The position numbers and the translations under genes were made by a program. Source: QHXQ01 sp036389395 (GTDB lineage: Bacteria > Acidobacteriota > Blastocatellia > Pyrinomonadales > Pyrinomonadaceae). From it: a stretch of 64,000 nucleotides of DNA. The DNA is taken from NCBI GenBank assembly GCA_036389395.1, contig DASVPY010000043.1, positions 58,104 through 122,103 of the forward strand, written 5' to 3'. Of this stretch, positions 37,610 through 45,075 are shown one piece after another. Each line of letters starts with the position of its first letter. Within the stretch, counting starts at the first letter, position 1. The notes under the pieces were generated by a model that saw only the letters and a list, made by a program, of their open reading frames with translations, had not been told where the DNA came from and did no database searches.

Positions 37610-37966
37610 ATGGCGACAGCAACGGTGCCGACGGTGGCGCTCACGGTGACGGAGCCGGCGGCGGAAGAGATCAAGAAGTTCATGGCGGGCGAAGAGGGCT
37701 TGCCGGCCAGCGCGGGCCTGCGCGTGCGCGTCGTGCCGGGCGGCTGCTCCGGCTTCCAGTACAGCCTCAACATCGAAGAGGACGCGCGCCAGGGCGATCA
37801 CGTGCTCGACCAGCACGGCGTGCGCCTGTTCGTGGACATGTTCAGCGCGCAGTATCTGAACGGCGTCGAGATCGACTTCGTCACCAGCGTGATGGGGTCG
37901 GGCTTCACGTTCAAGAACCCGAACGCGACGGGCGGCTGCGGCTGCGGCTCCTCGTTCACGGTCTAG
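37610..37966 (+). CDS. erpA: IscA/ErpA/HesB-family Fe-S carrier
   Basis: 118 aa. A-type carrier that receives nascent Fe-S clusters and hands them to apoproteins. The three invariant Cys are visible: GGCSGFQY (Cys about 46) and GGCGCGSSF at the C-terminus. LTVTEPAAEEIKKFMAGE and GVRLFVDMFSAQYLNGVEIDFV are typical. AAAGGAGAGAG lies 8 nt before the ATG. It sits downstream of SufR-like and Mrp genes, across a heptad hairpin. IscA, ErpA and SufA cannot be separated confidently by sequence alone, so the symbol is provisional. Confidence 0.9.
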   Translation: MATATVPTVALTVTEPAAEEIKKFMAGEEGLPASAGLRVRVVPGGCSGFQYSLNIEEDARQGDHVLDQHGVRLFVDMFSAQYLNGVEIDFVTSVMGSGFTFKNPNATGGCGCGSSFTV

Positions 37967-37976
37967 GACAGAGGCA

Positions 37977-38045
37977 AGTTCAACGTTCAAGGTTCAAGGT
38001 CGGGCAGCCGTCGCACCTTGAACGTTGAACGTTGAACGTTGACTG
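37977..38045. repeat. heptad-repeat hairpin, GTTCAAG family
   Basis: GTTCAAC/GTTCAAG/GTTCAAG heptads (37978-37998) face CCTTGAA/CGTTGAA/CGTTGAA/CGTTGAC heptads (38017-38044). Same family and same arm order as the element at 904-1005. Confidence 0.85.
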
Positions 38046-38183
38046 TTACGCGGTGCGCGCGGGCGCGGCGCGACCCCGTGGGGTGCGCGGCGCGGCGGCG
38101 CGTACCGCGTTTCGCGTTTTTGCGCTACACTTGGCGGCACGCTCAATCAAATTCGCCGCCAACTTTAGGAGCTGAAGTTTCTT

Positions 38184-38519
38184 ATGCCGAGAATCGAGGC
38201 CGAGACGGCCGCGGGTGTGCAGTCGTTCGACGCCGCCGAGGGGCGCAGGCTGGTGCTGGCGATTGAGGACGCCGGCATAGACATCCTGCACCGCTGCGGC
38301 GGCAACGCGAAGTGTACGACCTGCCGCGTGGAAGTGCTGGCGGGCGACGCCGGCCAGATGGGCGAGACCGAGCGCAACCGGCTGGCGGCCGAAACTGGCC
38401 TGACCGAAAACACACGCCTCTCCTGTCAAATACGCGTCCACGCCGACCTGAAGGTGCGCGTGCTCCGCCAGGCCAGCACCACCAACCTCGCGCCGGGGCC
38501 GCGCCCGGCCGAGGACTGA
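38184..38519 (+). CDS. 2Fe-2S ferredoxin
   Basis: 111 aa. Plant/adrenodoxin-like beta-grasp fold with ligands in HRCGGNAKCTTCRVEVL (C-x5-C-x2-C) and a fourth Cys in TRLSCQIRVHADLKVRVL. It is a soluble one-electron carrier. Position behind SufR-Mrp-ErpA suggests a role in cluster assembly or use, as for Fdx next to isc genes, although the C-x5-C-x2-C spacing and MGETERNRLAAETGL segment also match ferredoxins of other pathways. A C-terminal Pro-rich tail ends the protein. TTAGGAGCTGAAG precedes ATG 38184. Confidence 0.9.
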   Translation: MPRIEAETAAGVQSFDAAEGRRLVLAIEDAGIDILHRCGGNAKCTTCRVEVLAGDAGQMGETERNRLAAETGLTENTRLSCQIRVHADLKVRVLRQASTTNLAPGPRPAED

Positions 38520-38557
38520 AGGCAGACGCCGCCGAATTTCGCGCGCGCCCGCGCAGC

Positions 38558-38941
38558 TTACCTGTTGTCGTTGGTGGTGGCGCGGCAGTTCGCCTCGCAG
38601 TCGCTGAGCCGCTGGTTGCACTCCCGCCGGGGCGTGCCTTTGGCCAGGCAGGCGTTGTAGACCTGCCCGCAGGCTTTGAGGCACTGGGCGAACTTGCTCG
38701 GCCCCGGCTCCGCGGTCGGGCGCGGGGTCGGCGACGCAACCGGCGTGATCGTCGGGATCGGCTTGGCCGTGGCGCTGGCGCTGGGCGTCGGACTCTGCTG
38801 GCGCAGGGCGGGGGCTTGGCTGTTGCCTTGGCTCGGGCCTACCTGATCGTTCGCGTTCTGCTGGCTGGAGGTGGCGCAAGACATCTGCGCGACGAGCGTC
38901 AGGGCCAAAACCAGCGTGCGTGATAATGACTTGCGGCGCAT
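38558..38941 (-). CDS. lipoprotein with a symmetric six-Cys C-terminal domain
   Basis: 127 aa. Signal peptide with lipobox-like LVAQMSCAT, then a Gln/Asn/Ser/Pro/Thr-rich spacer of about 60 residues. A compact C-terminal domain of about 40 residues has six Cys spaced C-x3-C-x6-C-x9-C-x6-C-x3-C (CLKACGQVYNACL...ECNQRLSDCEANC). The mirror-image spacing suggests two antiparallel helices clipped by three disulfides, like a CHCH hairpin. Function unknown. It is convergent to the ferredoxin gene; AGGAG lies 5-8 nt before the ATG at 38941. Confidence 0.75.
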   Translation of the reverse strand: MRRKSLSRTLVLALTLVAQMSCATSSQQNANDQVGPSQGNSQAPALRQQSPTPSASATAKPIPTITPVASPTPRPTAEPGPSKFAQCLKACGQVYNACLAKGTPRRECNQRLSDCEANCRATTNDNR

Positions 38942-39231
38942 GTGCGTCTCCTTTGCGGCTGGCGGTCGGGGGCGCGTTGAAGCGCGGGCCGGAGTTTGCC
39001 GGGCTGTGGCCGCGCGGCGTGTCGGGACGCGGCGGCCGCGCGCGCAGACTGTCGAGGAGGTGGTGACGATACGCCCGTTCGGGCGGGCCAGTCAATGGCC
39101 GCGGCCCGCGTCGGCGCGGCGCGAAGTCGTTGCGCCGCGCCGCGGCTTGGTGCTAATCTCGCGCGCGTAATTCACGGCACAATTTGAACGGTTCGGCGCG
39201 CCCGAATCATCCTGGCAACAACGGAGGTCGT

Positions 39232-40032
39232 ATGCTGATCGAATCAACCGTGCATCTCCCCGTCGGTTTCGCGTTCCTGGACAGCGTGTTCCACACGCCG
39301 GACGGGGAGGCGCTTGTACGCATCGTGTTGCGGTGGGCGCACTTCGTCGCTGGCGTTACCTGGATCGGCCTACTCTACTTCTTCAATCTGGTCAACGTGC
39401 CCGTCCAGAAGATCATGGACGCCGACACGAAGAAGAAGGTGAACCCAGACCTGCTCGGCCGCTCGCTCTGGTATTTCCGCTGGGGCGCAGTAGTGACCGT
39501 GCTCGTCGGGTTGACCTACTACGCGATGTACATTCTCAAGAGCGACGCCGTCAACGCGCGCAGCATCGGCGGCGGCGGGCGCAACATCTGGGTCGCGCTC
39601 CTCGGCTGGCTCCTCTTCCCGGTTGTCACCTTCTTCGTCGAGTTCCTGATCATCAACAAAGTCCCGGCGCTGACTAAAGACGGGCGTGTCTTCGCCGTCG
39701 TCGTCCTGGTGCTCGTCGTGTTGATGGCGCTGCTCGTCGTCTGGTGGCTGAGTTCCTCGTTCAGCGTCGGCGACTACACGACGAGCAATAAGACCTTCTC
39801 CATCGGCATCGGCGGCGCACTGGGCGTGATCATGCTCTTGAACGTCTGGGGCATCATCTGGCCGGCCCAGAAGCGCATCCTGGCCGGGCTGCAAGGCGGG
39901 CCCGCGGCCGCGCCCGAGCTGGCCCGGCGCGCCTTTCTCGCCTCACGCACCAACGCCTGGCTCTCGTTGCCCATGCTCTTCTTCATGGGAACGTCGCACG
40001 GCGATTATGTCATCCTAGGCCGCAACAGCTAG
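39232..40032 (+). CDS. puuD: PuuD-type (urate hydroxylase) membrane protein
   Basis: 266 aa. About seven membrane segments with the PuuD/DUF989 signatures: VLRWAHFVAGVTWIGLLYFFNLVNVPVQKIMD, LLGRSLWYFRWGAVVTVLVGLTYYAMYI, GVIMLLNVWGIIWPAQKRILAGLQ and WLSLPMLFFMGTSHGDYVIL. PuuD is a membrane protein linked to urate oxidation in some bacteria and often carries a C-terminal cytochrome c domain; that domain is absent here. No other purine-degradation gene is nearby, so the substrate is uncertain. GGAGG 4-5 nt before ATG 39232 fixes the start. The 290 bp upstream hold no gene. Confidence 0.82.
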   Translation: MLIESTVHLPVGFAFLDSVFHTPDGEALVRIVLRWAHFVAGVTWIGLLYFFNLVNVPVQKIMDADTKKKVNPDLLGRSLWYFRWGAVVTVLVGLTYYAMYILKSDAVNARSIGGGGRNIWVALLGWLLFPVVTFFVEFLIINKVPALTKDGRVFAVVVLVLVVLMALLVVWWLSSSFSVGDYTTSNKTFSIGIGGALGVIMLLNVWGIIWPAQKRILAGLQGGPAAAPELARRAFLASRTNAWLSLPMLFFMGTSHGDYVILGRNS

Positions 40033-40210
40033 GGCGGCGGTCGGCTCAGGTTCCGCAGGCGGAGTGGGGCGCACGGGCGCGTCCCACTCCGCTTCACCGT
40101 TTTGTCTGCTGACAACATTTCTCTACCGATTCGTTACACACGCGGGCGCGCGCGGCCGTACACTCCGGGCAATCCATGACCGGCCACCGCCGACAGAAAG
40201 GAAGCAACCC

Positions 40211-40834
40211 ATGAGCAGTCCCAAACTGAGTCTCCCCGAGCCGTACAAGGCCCGGCAGTTCGACCTGAGCGGGCTGAATGGCATCTCGGACAAGACTTTG
40301 GAGATGCACTTCAAGCTCTACGAGGGCTACGTCACCAACACCAACATGCTGACCGAGCGCATCGCCGACATACTCGCCGACGGCGTAGTCGATCAGGAGG
40401 AGATGCCGGCCTACTCGGAACTGACGCGCCGGCTCGGCTTCGAGTACAACGGCATGGTCTTGCACGAGTATTACTTCGAGAACATGACGCGCGACGGCAG
40501 CGGCGACCCCGACAAGGCGAGCGCCTTCTACAAGGCCGCGGAGCAGTCGTTCGGCTCCTACGACATCTGGAAGGCCGACTTCGTCTCGGTCGGCAAGATG
40601 CGCGGCGTCGGCTGGGCCATCTGCTACCAGAACCCGGCCAACGGCCGGCTCTCGAACCACTGGATCACGCTGCACGAGACCGGCAACGTCTCCGGCTTCG
40701 TGCCCGCGCTCGTCATGGACGTGTGGGAGCACGCCTTCCTCCTCGACTACAAACCCGCCGAGCGCCCCAAGTACATCGAAGCCTTCTTCTCCAACATCGC
40801 TTGGGCCGCGGTCAACGCCCGGCTCAACGGCTAA
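40211..40834 (+). CDS. iron/manganese superoxide dismutase
   Basis: 207 aa. Converts superoxide to O2 and H2O2. Metal ligands are visible: His in LEMHFKLYEGYV, His in MVLHEYYFENM, and the Asp and His of VMDVWEHAFLLDY; FFSNIAWAAVNARL ends the protein as usual. The MVLHEYYFENM sequence and the shifted WITLHETGN segment mark a divergent SOD branch seen in Acidobacteria and relatives. Metal preference (Fe, Mn or cambialistic) is not assigned. There is no signal peptide, so it is cytoplasmic. AAAGGAAG lies about 7 nt before ATG 40211. A nested repeat follows. Confidence 0.9.
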   Translation: MSSPKLSLPEPYKARQFDLSGLNGISDKTLEMHFKLYEGYVTNTNMLTERIADILADGVVDQEEMPAYSELTRRLGFEYNGMVLHEYYFENMTRDGSGDPDKASAFYKAAEQSFGSYDIWKADFVSVGKMRGVGWAICYQNPANGRLSNHWITLHETGNVSGFVPALVMDVWEHAFLLDYKPAERPKYIEAFFSNIAWAAVNARLNG

Positions 40835-40836
40835 AG

Positions 40837-40986
40837 GGGCAAGGCGAAGGGCGAAGGGCGAAAGTTCGGCCGGCGCTGACGCGCCGGACTGTTTCAGATT
40901 AAGCATCTGAAAAAAGTTCACGCCGCAGGCGTGTCCTAACTTTCGCCCTTCGCCCTTCGCCTTTCCTCTTCGCTTCCCCCTTCGCT
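40837..40986. repeat. heptad-repeat hairpin with nested stem-loops, GCGAAGG family
   Basis: GCGAAGG/GCGAAGG/GCGAAAG heptads (40840-40866) face CTTTCGC/CCTTCGC heptads (40939-40980). The loop holds two further hairpins: CCGGCG...CGCCGG (near 40871-40887) and TTCAGAT-TAAGC-ATCTGAA (near 40892-40911) followed by an A tract. It lies between SOD and a lipoprotein gene. Confidence 0.82.
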
Positions 40987-41029
40987 ATACTGACGCGCGC
41001 AAACCCTGATTACTGTTCGGAGGCCTGCT

Positions 41030-42094
41030 ATGAAGTTCTTCGCCCGCCTGCTGCTGGCGTGCGCCGCGTGCGGCGTGCCGGCGGCGCTGCTCGCCGGCTG
41101 CGCGCCGGCCGATAACCAGAACGCCAACACGACCGCGACCACGACCGTCACGCCGCCGCCCGCGACGCCCTTGCCGCAAAACCTGACGGTCGTCGAACGC
41201 CCGCAGAAGATCAAAGACCAGACGGCCCAGCGCGGCCAGCAGGACGACGCCGCGCCGACCCTGCGCTTCCTCGCGCCGACCGAGGGCGCGACCGTCAACG
41301 GCTCCACGGTCGCCGTCCGCCTCGCCCTCGGCGGCGACCTCAAGGGCTACAAGCCGCACAAAGACCCTGAGACGCAGATGGGCAACCACATCCACGTCAT
41401 CCTCGACAACCAGCCCTACGAGGCCTACTACGATCTCGAAGCGCCGTTCGAGCTGCGCAACGTGACCGCCGGTCGCCACACCCTGCGCGTCTTCCCCTCG
41501 CGCCCCTGGCACGAGAGCTACAAGAACGCGGGCGCGTGCCAGTTGGTCACGTTCACCGTCAAAGGCGGCGGCGACGCCTCCAAGCCGACCACCACGAACG
41601 ACGGCCAAGTGCTCGCCCCCAACGGCAACGCCAACACCGGCGCGGGCAACAAGAACGCCGCCAACGTCAACAACGCGAACGCCGCGCACGCCAACGCGAA
41701 CACCAGCGCGGCGAACGCGAACAACGCCAACGCCGCGCCGCCGCGCGAGGGCAAGGACATGCCGCCGAGCGAGGCCGGCGCGGTTGATCCCAAGAAGCCG
41801 CTCCTGACCTACAGCCGGCCCAAGGGCGAATACAAGGGCGCGGACGCCGACGCCATCATGCTCGACTTCTGGCTCTCGAACGCCAAGCTGCAAGGCGACG
41901 GCGGCGACTACCGCGTCCGCTACACCGTGGACAACGCCGCGCCGCAGTACCTCGACAAGTGGACGCCCATCTGGCTCTCCGGCTGGGTCGCCGGCAAGCA
42001 CACGGTCAAGCTCGAACTCGTTGACCGCGAAGGCAACGTCGTAGACAACGGCGGCTACAACGCGACGACCCGCGAGATCACCGTGACGAAATAG
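41030..42094 (+). CDS. lipoprotein with two Ig-like halves and an Asn/Ala linker
   Basis: 354 aa. Signal peptide with lipobox LLAGCAP. Two similar domains, about 75-185 (RFLAPTEGATVNGSTVAVRLALGG...HIHVILDNQPYEAYYDLEAPFELRNVTAGRHTLRVFPSR) and about 255-354 (PGRK-like opening LTYSRPKGEYKG...YRVRYTVDNAAPQYLDKWTPIWLSGWVAGKHTVKLELVD), look like beta-sandwich modules. They are joined by a low-complexity linker of about 40 residues made almost only of Asn and Ala. Function unknown; an envelope or carbohydrate-binding role is possible. GGAGG lies 6 nt before ATG 41030. The UDG gene starts directly after its stop codon. Confidence 0.82.
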   Translation: MKFFARLLLACAACGVPAALLAGCAPADNQNANTTATTTVTPPPATPLPQNLTVVERPQKIKDQTAQRGQQDDAAPTLRFLAPTEGATVNGSTVAVRLALGGDLKGYKPHKDPETQMGNHIHVILDNQPYEAYYDLEAPFELRNVTAGRHTLRVFPSRPWHESYKNAGACQLVTFTVKGGGDASKPTTTNDGQVLAPNGNANTGAGNKNAANVNNANAAHANANTSAANANNANAAPPREGKDMPPSEAGAVDPKKPLLTYSRPKGEYKGADADAIMLDFWLSNAKLQGDGGDYRVRYTVDNAAPQYLDKWTPIWLSGWVAGKHTVKLELVDREGNVVDNGGYNATTREITVTK

Positions 42095-42703
42095 ATGGCG
42101 CGGACGTTGATAGAGCGGCGCGCGCAGTTGGCGGCGTTGGCGGCCGAGGCGGCCGCGTGCCGGCGCTGCCCGGCGCTGTGCGGGCGCGCGGCCGTCTTGA
42201 GCGCGCACAACGGCGACGCGACGGCGCGCGTCCTGTTCGTCGGCGAAGCGCCCGGCCGGTTCGGCGGCGACCGCACGCGCGTGCCCTTCTCCGGCGATCA
42301 GTCGGGGCGCAACTTCACGCGCTTCCTCGCCTCGATCAACCTGCGGCGCAGCCAGGTCTTCATCACCAACGCCGCGCTCTGCAACCCGCGCACGGAGCGC
42401 GGCACGAACCGCAAGCCGACCGTCGAGGAGGTCGCCAACTGCGCGCCGTTTTTGCGGCGGCAGATCGAACTGGTCGCGCCGCGCGTCGTGGTCACGCTCG
42501 GCGCGGTCGCGCTTGCCGCGCTCCGGGGCGTTGAGTATCATCCGTACACGCTGAAAGAATCGGTCGGGCGCGTGCTCGGCTGGGGCGGGCGGCGGCTCGT
42601 GCCGCTCTACCACCCCAGCCCGCAGGTGCTCGCCTCGCACCGCCGCGAGGCGGCGCAACTCGCAGACTACCGCGCGGTCGCGCGCGCGCTCGAACAGGCG
42701 TGA
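42095..42703 (+). CDS. uracil-DNA glycosylase, Fe-S type (family 4-like)
   Basis: 202 aa. Removes uracil from DNA. The active-site motif GEAPGRFGGDRTRVPFSG and the His-containing LYHPSP motif are present. Four Cys for a 4Fe-4S cluster are CRRCPALC near residues 22-29 and the pair in NAALCNPR...VANCAPFL. Residue spacing and GEAPG fit family 4 (thermophile-type) enzymes rather than UDGb. The ATG follows the stop of the lipoprotein gene with no gap (TAG-ATG), implying translational coupling. It fits the Fe-S theme of the region. Confidence 0.9.
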   Translation: MARTLIERRAQLAALAAEAAACRRCPALCGRAAVLSAHNGDATARVLFVGEAPGRFGGDRTRVPFSGDQSGRNFTRFLASINLRRSQVFITNAALCNPRTERGTNRKPTVEEVANCAPFLRRQIELVAPRVVVTLGAVALAALRGVEYHPYTLKESVGRVLGWGGRRLVPLYHPSPQVLASHRREAAQLADYRAVARALEQA

Positions 42704-42743
42704 CGCGCGGCGCACGCCGCGCAAGCAGAAAGGCGATAAACCC

Positions 42744-43376
42744 ATGTCCCCTCAGACGCAGATCGGCGCAAGCGTGCGCGGCGGCCTGTTGCTCCTGTGC
42801 GTGGCGGCGGCGGCGCTCGCGTGCAGCGCGCAGAGCAAACAGGCGACGCCCGACGACAAACACTACGGCGCGGCCAGCGCCACGACGGCCGCCACGGGCG
42901 CGCCGACGGTCGGCGCGGCCGCGCCCGACTTCAAGCTCCCTTACGCCACGCAGGAGAAGATTTTCTTCAAGCCGGAGGAGCACATGACGCTCGCCGCCAA
43001 CCGCGGCAAGAACGTCATCATCGCCTTCTACCCGGCCGACTGGTCGGGCGGCTGCACGACCGAGGTCTGCACGCTGCGCGACACGTTCGCCGAGCTGGCG
43101 AAGCTGAACGCGACCGTGCTCGGCGTCAGCGGCGACTACGTCTTCTCGCACCACGAGTGGGCCAAGTTCCACAAGCTGCCGTTCGCGCTGCTCTCCGATC
43201 ACGATCACAAAGTCGCGCGCGCCTACGGCGTCTACAACGAAGCGGCCGGCTTCGACAACCGCTCCGTCTTCCTCGTGGACAAAGACGGCGTGCTCCGCTA
43301 CGCCAACCTCCAATTCAAGGCCGGCAACAAGGCGGACTACGATCAACTGCGCGCCGAGCTTGAGAAGCTGAAGTAA
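42744..43376 (+). CDS. lipoprotein peroxiredoxin (AhpC/TSA, BCP-like)
   Basis: 210 aa. Signal peptide with a lipobox-like end (AAAALACSAQ), so probably anchored in the envelope. The thioredoxin-fold domain has the peroxidatic site IIAFYPADWSGGCTTEVCTLRDTFAEL, where C-x4-C (CTTEVC) resembles BCP/PrxQ; the usual 'VCT' is 'GCT' here. VLGVSGDYVFSHHEWAKFHKLPFALLSDHDHKVARAYGVYNE and SVFLVDKDGVLRY complete the fold. It is a second peroxiredoxin beside the cytosolic one at 25242. The partner reductant is unknown. It starts 40 bp after the UDG gene. Confidence 0.88.
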   Translation: MSPQTQIGASVRGGLLLLCVAAAALACSAQSKQATPDDKHYGAASATTAATGAPTVGAAAPDFKLPYATQEKIFFKPEEHMTLAANRGKNVIIAFYPADWSGGCTTEVCTLRDTFAELAKLNATVLGVSGDYVFSHHEWAKFHKLPFALLSDHDHKVARAYGVYNEAAGFDNRSVFLVDKDGVLRYANLQFKAGNKADYDQLRAELEKLK

Positions 43377-43382
43377 GAAGCT

Positions 43383-43492
43383 CGTTGTTACTCTTTGCGG
43401 CCCTTTGCGTTCTTCTTCGCGGCCTTTGCGGTTAAGTCCTAAAACCTTTAACCGCAAAGAGCGAGAGGGCCGCGAAGGCCGCAGAGGGACTG
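43383..43492. repeat. long-unit hairpin, CGCAAAG family
   Basis: CTTTGCGGCCCTTTGCG-type units (43391-43435) face ACCGCAAAGAGCG and GCCGCGAAGGCCGCAGAGG (43447-43490) around an AT-rich loop. It lies 15 nt before the ygfZ ATG. Arm order (pyrimidine first) is opposite to the CACAGAG family. Confidence 0.78.
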
Positions 43493-43506
43493 AGAACACT
43501 TTATTC

Positions 43507-44622
43507 ATGACGCAGACGGTCGAACAGGCGCAGGCGTTGCCGCTCGCGGAGTTGCACCGGCAACAGGGCGCGACTCTGGTCGAGCGCGACGGCCGGCTCG
43601 TGCCGGCGCATTACGGCGACGCGGCGGCCGAGTACGAAGCCGTGCGCGGCGGCGCGGGCGCGGGGCTGTTCGATCTGTCGGCGCGCGGGCGCGTGGAGGT
43701 GCGCGGCGCGGAGGCGGTGCAGTTCCTTAACGGCCTGATCACGAACGACGTGAAGGCGCTCGCGCCCGGCGCGTGGATGCACGCGGCTTTCCCGAACGTG
43801 CAGGGGCGTCTGCTCGCCGCCGCGCGCGTCCTGCGCCCGACCGGCGAGACCGTCTTCCTCTTCGACACGGAGGCCGCGACGCGCGCCCGCGTCCGCGAGT
43901 CGCTCGCGCGCTTCACCCTGGCCGGCGACTTCCACGTCCGCGACCTCACGGACGAGACCACGCAGTTCTCTCTGCAAGGCGCTGGGTCGCAAACGCTCGT
44001 CGCGCGCGTCCTCGGCGCGAGCGCGGCGCGCGTCGAACGTATGCACGTTGCCGCCGTCGAGTGGCAGGGGCACGCGCTTACTGTCGCGCGCATGACAGAG
44101 ACGGGCGAAGACGGCTTCGCATTGATCGGCAGCACACAGGCGGGCGCGGCGCTGTGGCCGGCGCTCGTCGCGGCGGGCGCGCGGCCGGCGGGCGCGGACG
44201 CGCTCGAAGTCCTGCGCGTCGAGGCGGGCGTCGCGCGCTACGGCGTGGACGCGACCGAGGCGAACGTCGTGCTCGAAGCCGTCGCCGCGGACGCGGTCAG
44301 CTTCACGAAAGGCTGCTACGTCGGGCAGGAGATCATCGCGCGCATACACTGGCGCGGGCACGTGGCGAAGCGGCTGGCGGGGCTGCTGCTGGGCGGCGAG
44401 ACCACGCCCGACGCGAAGATCACGACCGCCGACGGCAAAGAGATCGGGCGCGTTACGTCCGCCGTCTTCTCGCCGCGCCTGGGCCGCGCCGCCGCGCTCG
44501 GCATTGTGAAGTACGACTACCTCGCGCCGGGGACGGAGGTGCGCGTCGGGGCGGAGGCTGTGCCCGCGACCGTCGCCGAGTTGCCGCTGGTGCGCGGCAG
44601 TTGGTACGAGGAAGGGTTGTGA
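43507..44622 (+). CDS. ygfZ: YgfZ/GcvT-domain folate-dependent Fe-S maturation protein
   Basis: 371 aa. YgfZ (IBA57-like) assists Fe-S enzyme maturation using a tetrahydrofolate-binding GcvT fold. The diagnostic motif K-G-C-Y-x-G-Q-E is present (FTKGCYVGQEIIARIHWRGHVAKRLAGL). N-terminal GLFDLSARGRVEVRGAEAVQFLNGLITNDVKAL is also typical. ATG 43507 is chosen because the domain starts there; the open frame extends upstream through the repeat. Its stop overlaps the next ATG (TGATG). It adds to the Fe-S genes at 35.7-38.5 kb. Confidence 0.92.
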   Translation: MTQTVEQAQALPLAELHRQQGATLVERDGRLVPAHYGDAAAEYEAVRGGAGAGLFDLSARGRVEVRGAEAVQFLNGLITNDVKALAPGAWMHAAFPNVQGRLLAAARVLRPTGETVFLFDTEAATRARVRESLARFTLAGDFHVRDLTDETTQFSLQGAGSQTLVARVLGASAARVERMHVAAVEWQGHALTVARMTETGEDGFALIGSTQAGAALWPALVAAGARPAGADALEVLRVEAGVARYGVDATEANVVLEAVAADAVSFTKGCYVGQEIIARIHWRGHVAKRLAGLLLGGETTPDAKITTADGKEIGRVTSAVFSPRLGRAAALGIVKYDYLAPGTEVRVGAEAVPATVAELPLVRGSWYEEGL

Positions 44623-44921
44623 TGGACGAGCCGCCGCAGACGGACGAGAGGGGCGTGGGCGCGGAGGGCGCGCGCGATCTCGACTACGCGCAGGCGCGGC
44701 TCGCCTACACGATCATCCAATCGCTGCTTGAGCACACGCGCGTCGTCAGCGACCTGATCGCGCTGATGGCGCAGGCGCTCGACAAGGACACGGTCGAAGC
44801 CCTCACCAACACGCCCCACTGGGCCGCCTACCTCGACAGCCGCCGCGCCCTCGAACGCACACGCGCCGACGTGGAACGCTTCACCGCCATCATGCAACAA
44901 CTCGGCGGCGAGCGGGAGTGA
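44622..44921 (+). CDS. small hypothetical protein coupled to ygfZ
   Basis: 99 aa. No recognised domain. Acidic, probably helical: LDYAQARLAYTIIQSLLEHTRVVSDLIALMAQALDKDTVEALTNTPHWAAYLDSRRALERTRADVERFTAIMQQLGG, which could form a helical bundle. The ATG shares one base with the ygfZ stop (TGATG), so it is almost certainly translated with it. That coupling makes it a candidate partner of YgfZ. Confidence 0.7.
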   Translation: MDEPPQTDERGVGAEGARDLDYAQARLAYTIIQSLLEHTRVVSDLIALMAQALDKDTVEALTNTPHWAAYLDSRRALERTRADVERFTAIMQQLGGERE

Positions 44922-44956
44922 GCGGCGAATCGGCGGTTGAGTGTTTCGTCGGATCA

Positions 44957-45043
44957 GATCAACACAGAGTACACAGAGGTCACACAGAGGACACAGAATA
45001 TTAACTGTGTCCTCTGTGTGCCCTCTGTGTACTCTGTGTTAAC
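44957..45043. repeat. long-unit hairpin, CACAGAG family
   Basis: CAACACAGAGTACACAGAGGTCACACAGAGGACACAG units (44960-44997) face CTGTGTCCTCTGTGTGCCCTCTGTGTACTCTGTGTT (45005-45040) around AATATTAA. It sits between convergent genes. Confidence 0.88.
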
Positions 45044-45075
45044 CCGGCCGCACGCTACAAGCGACCTGACCAACG

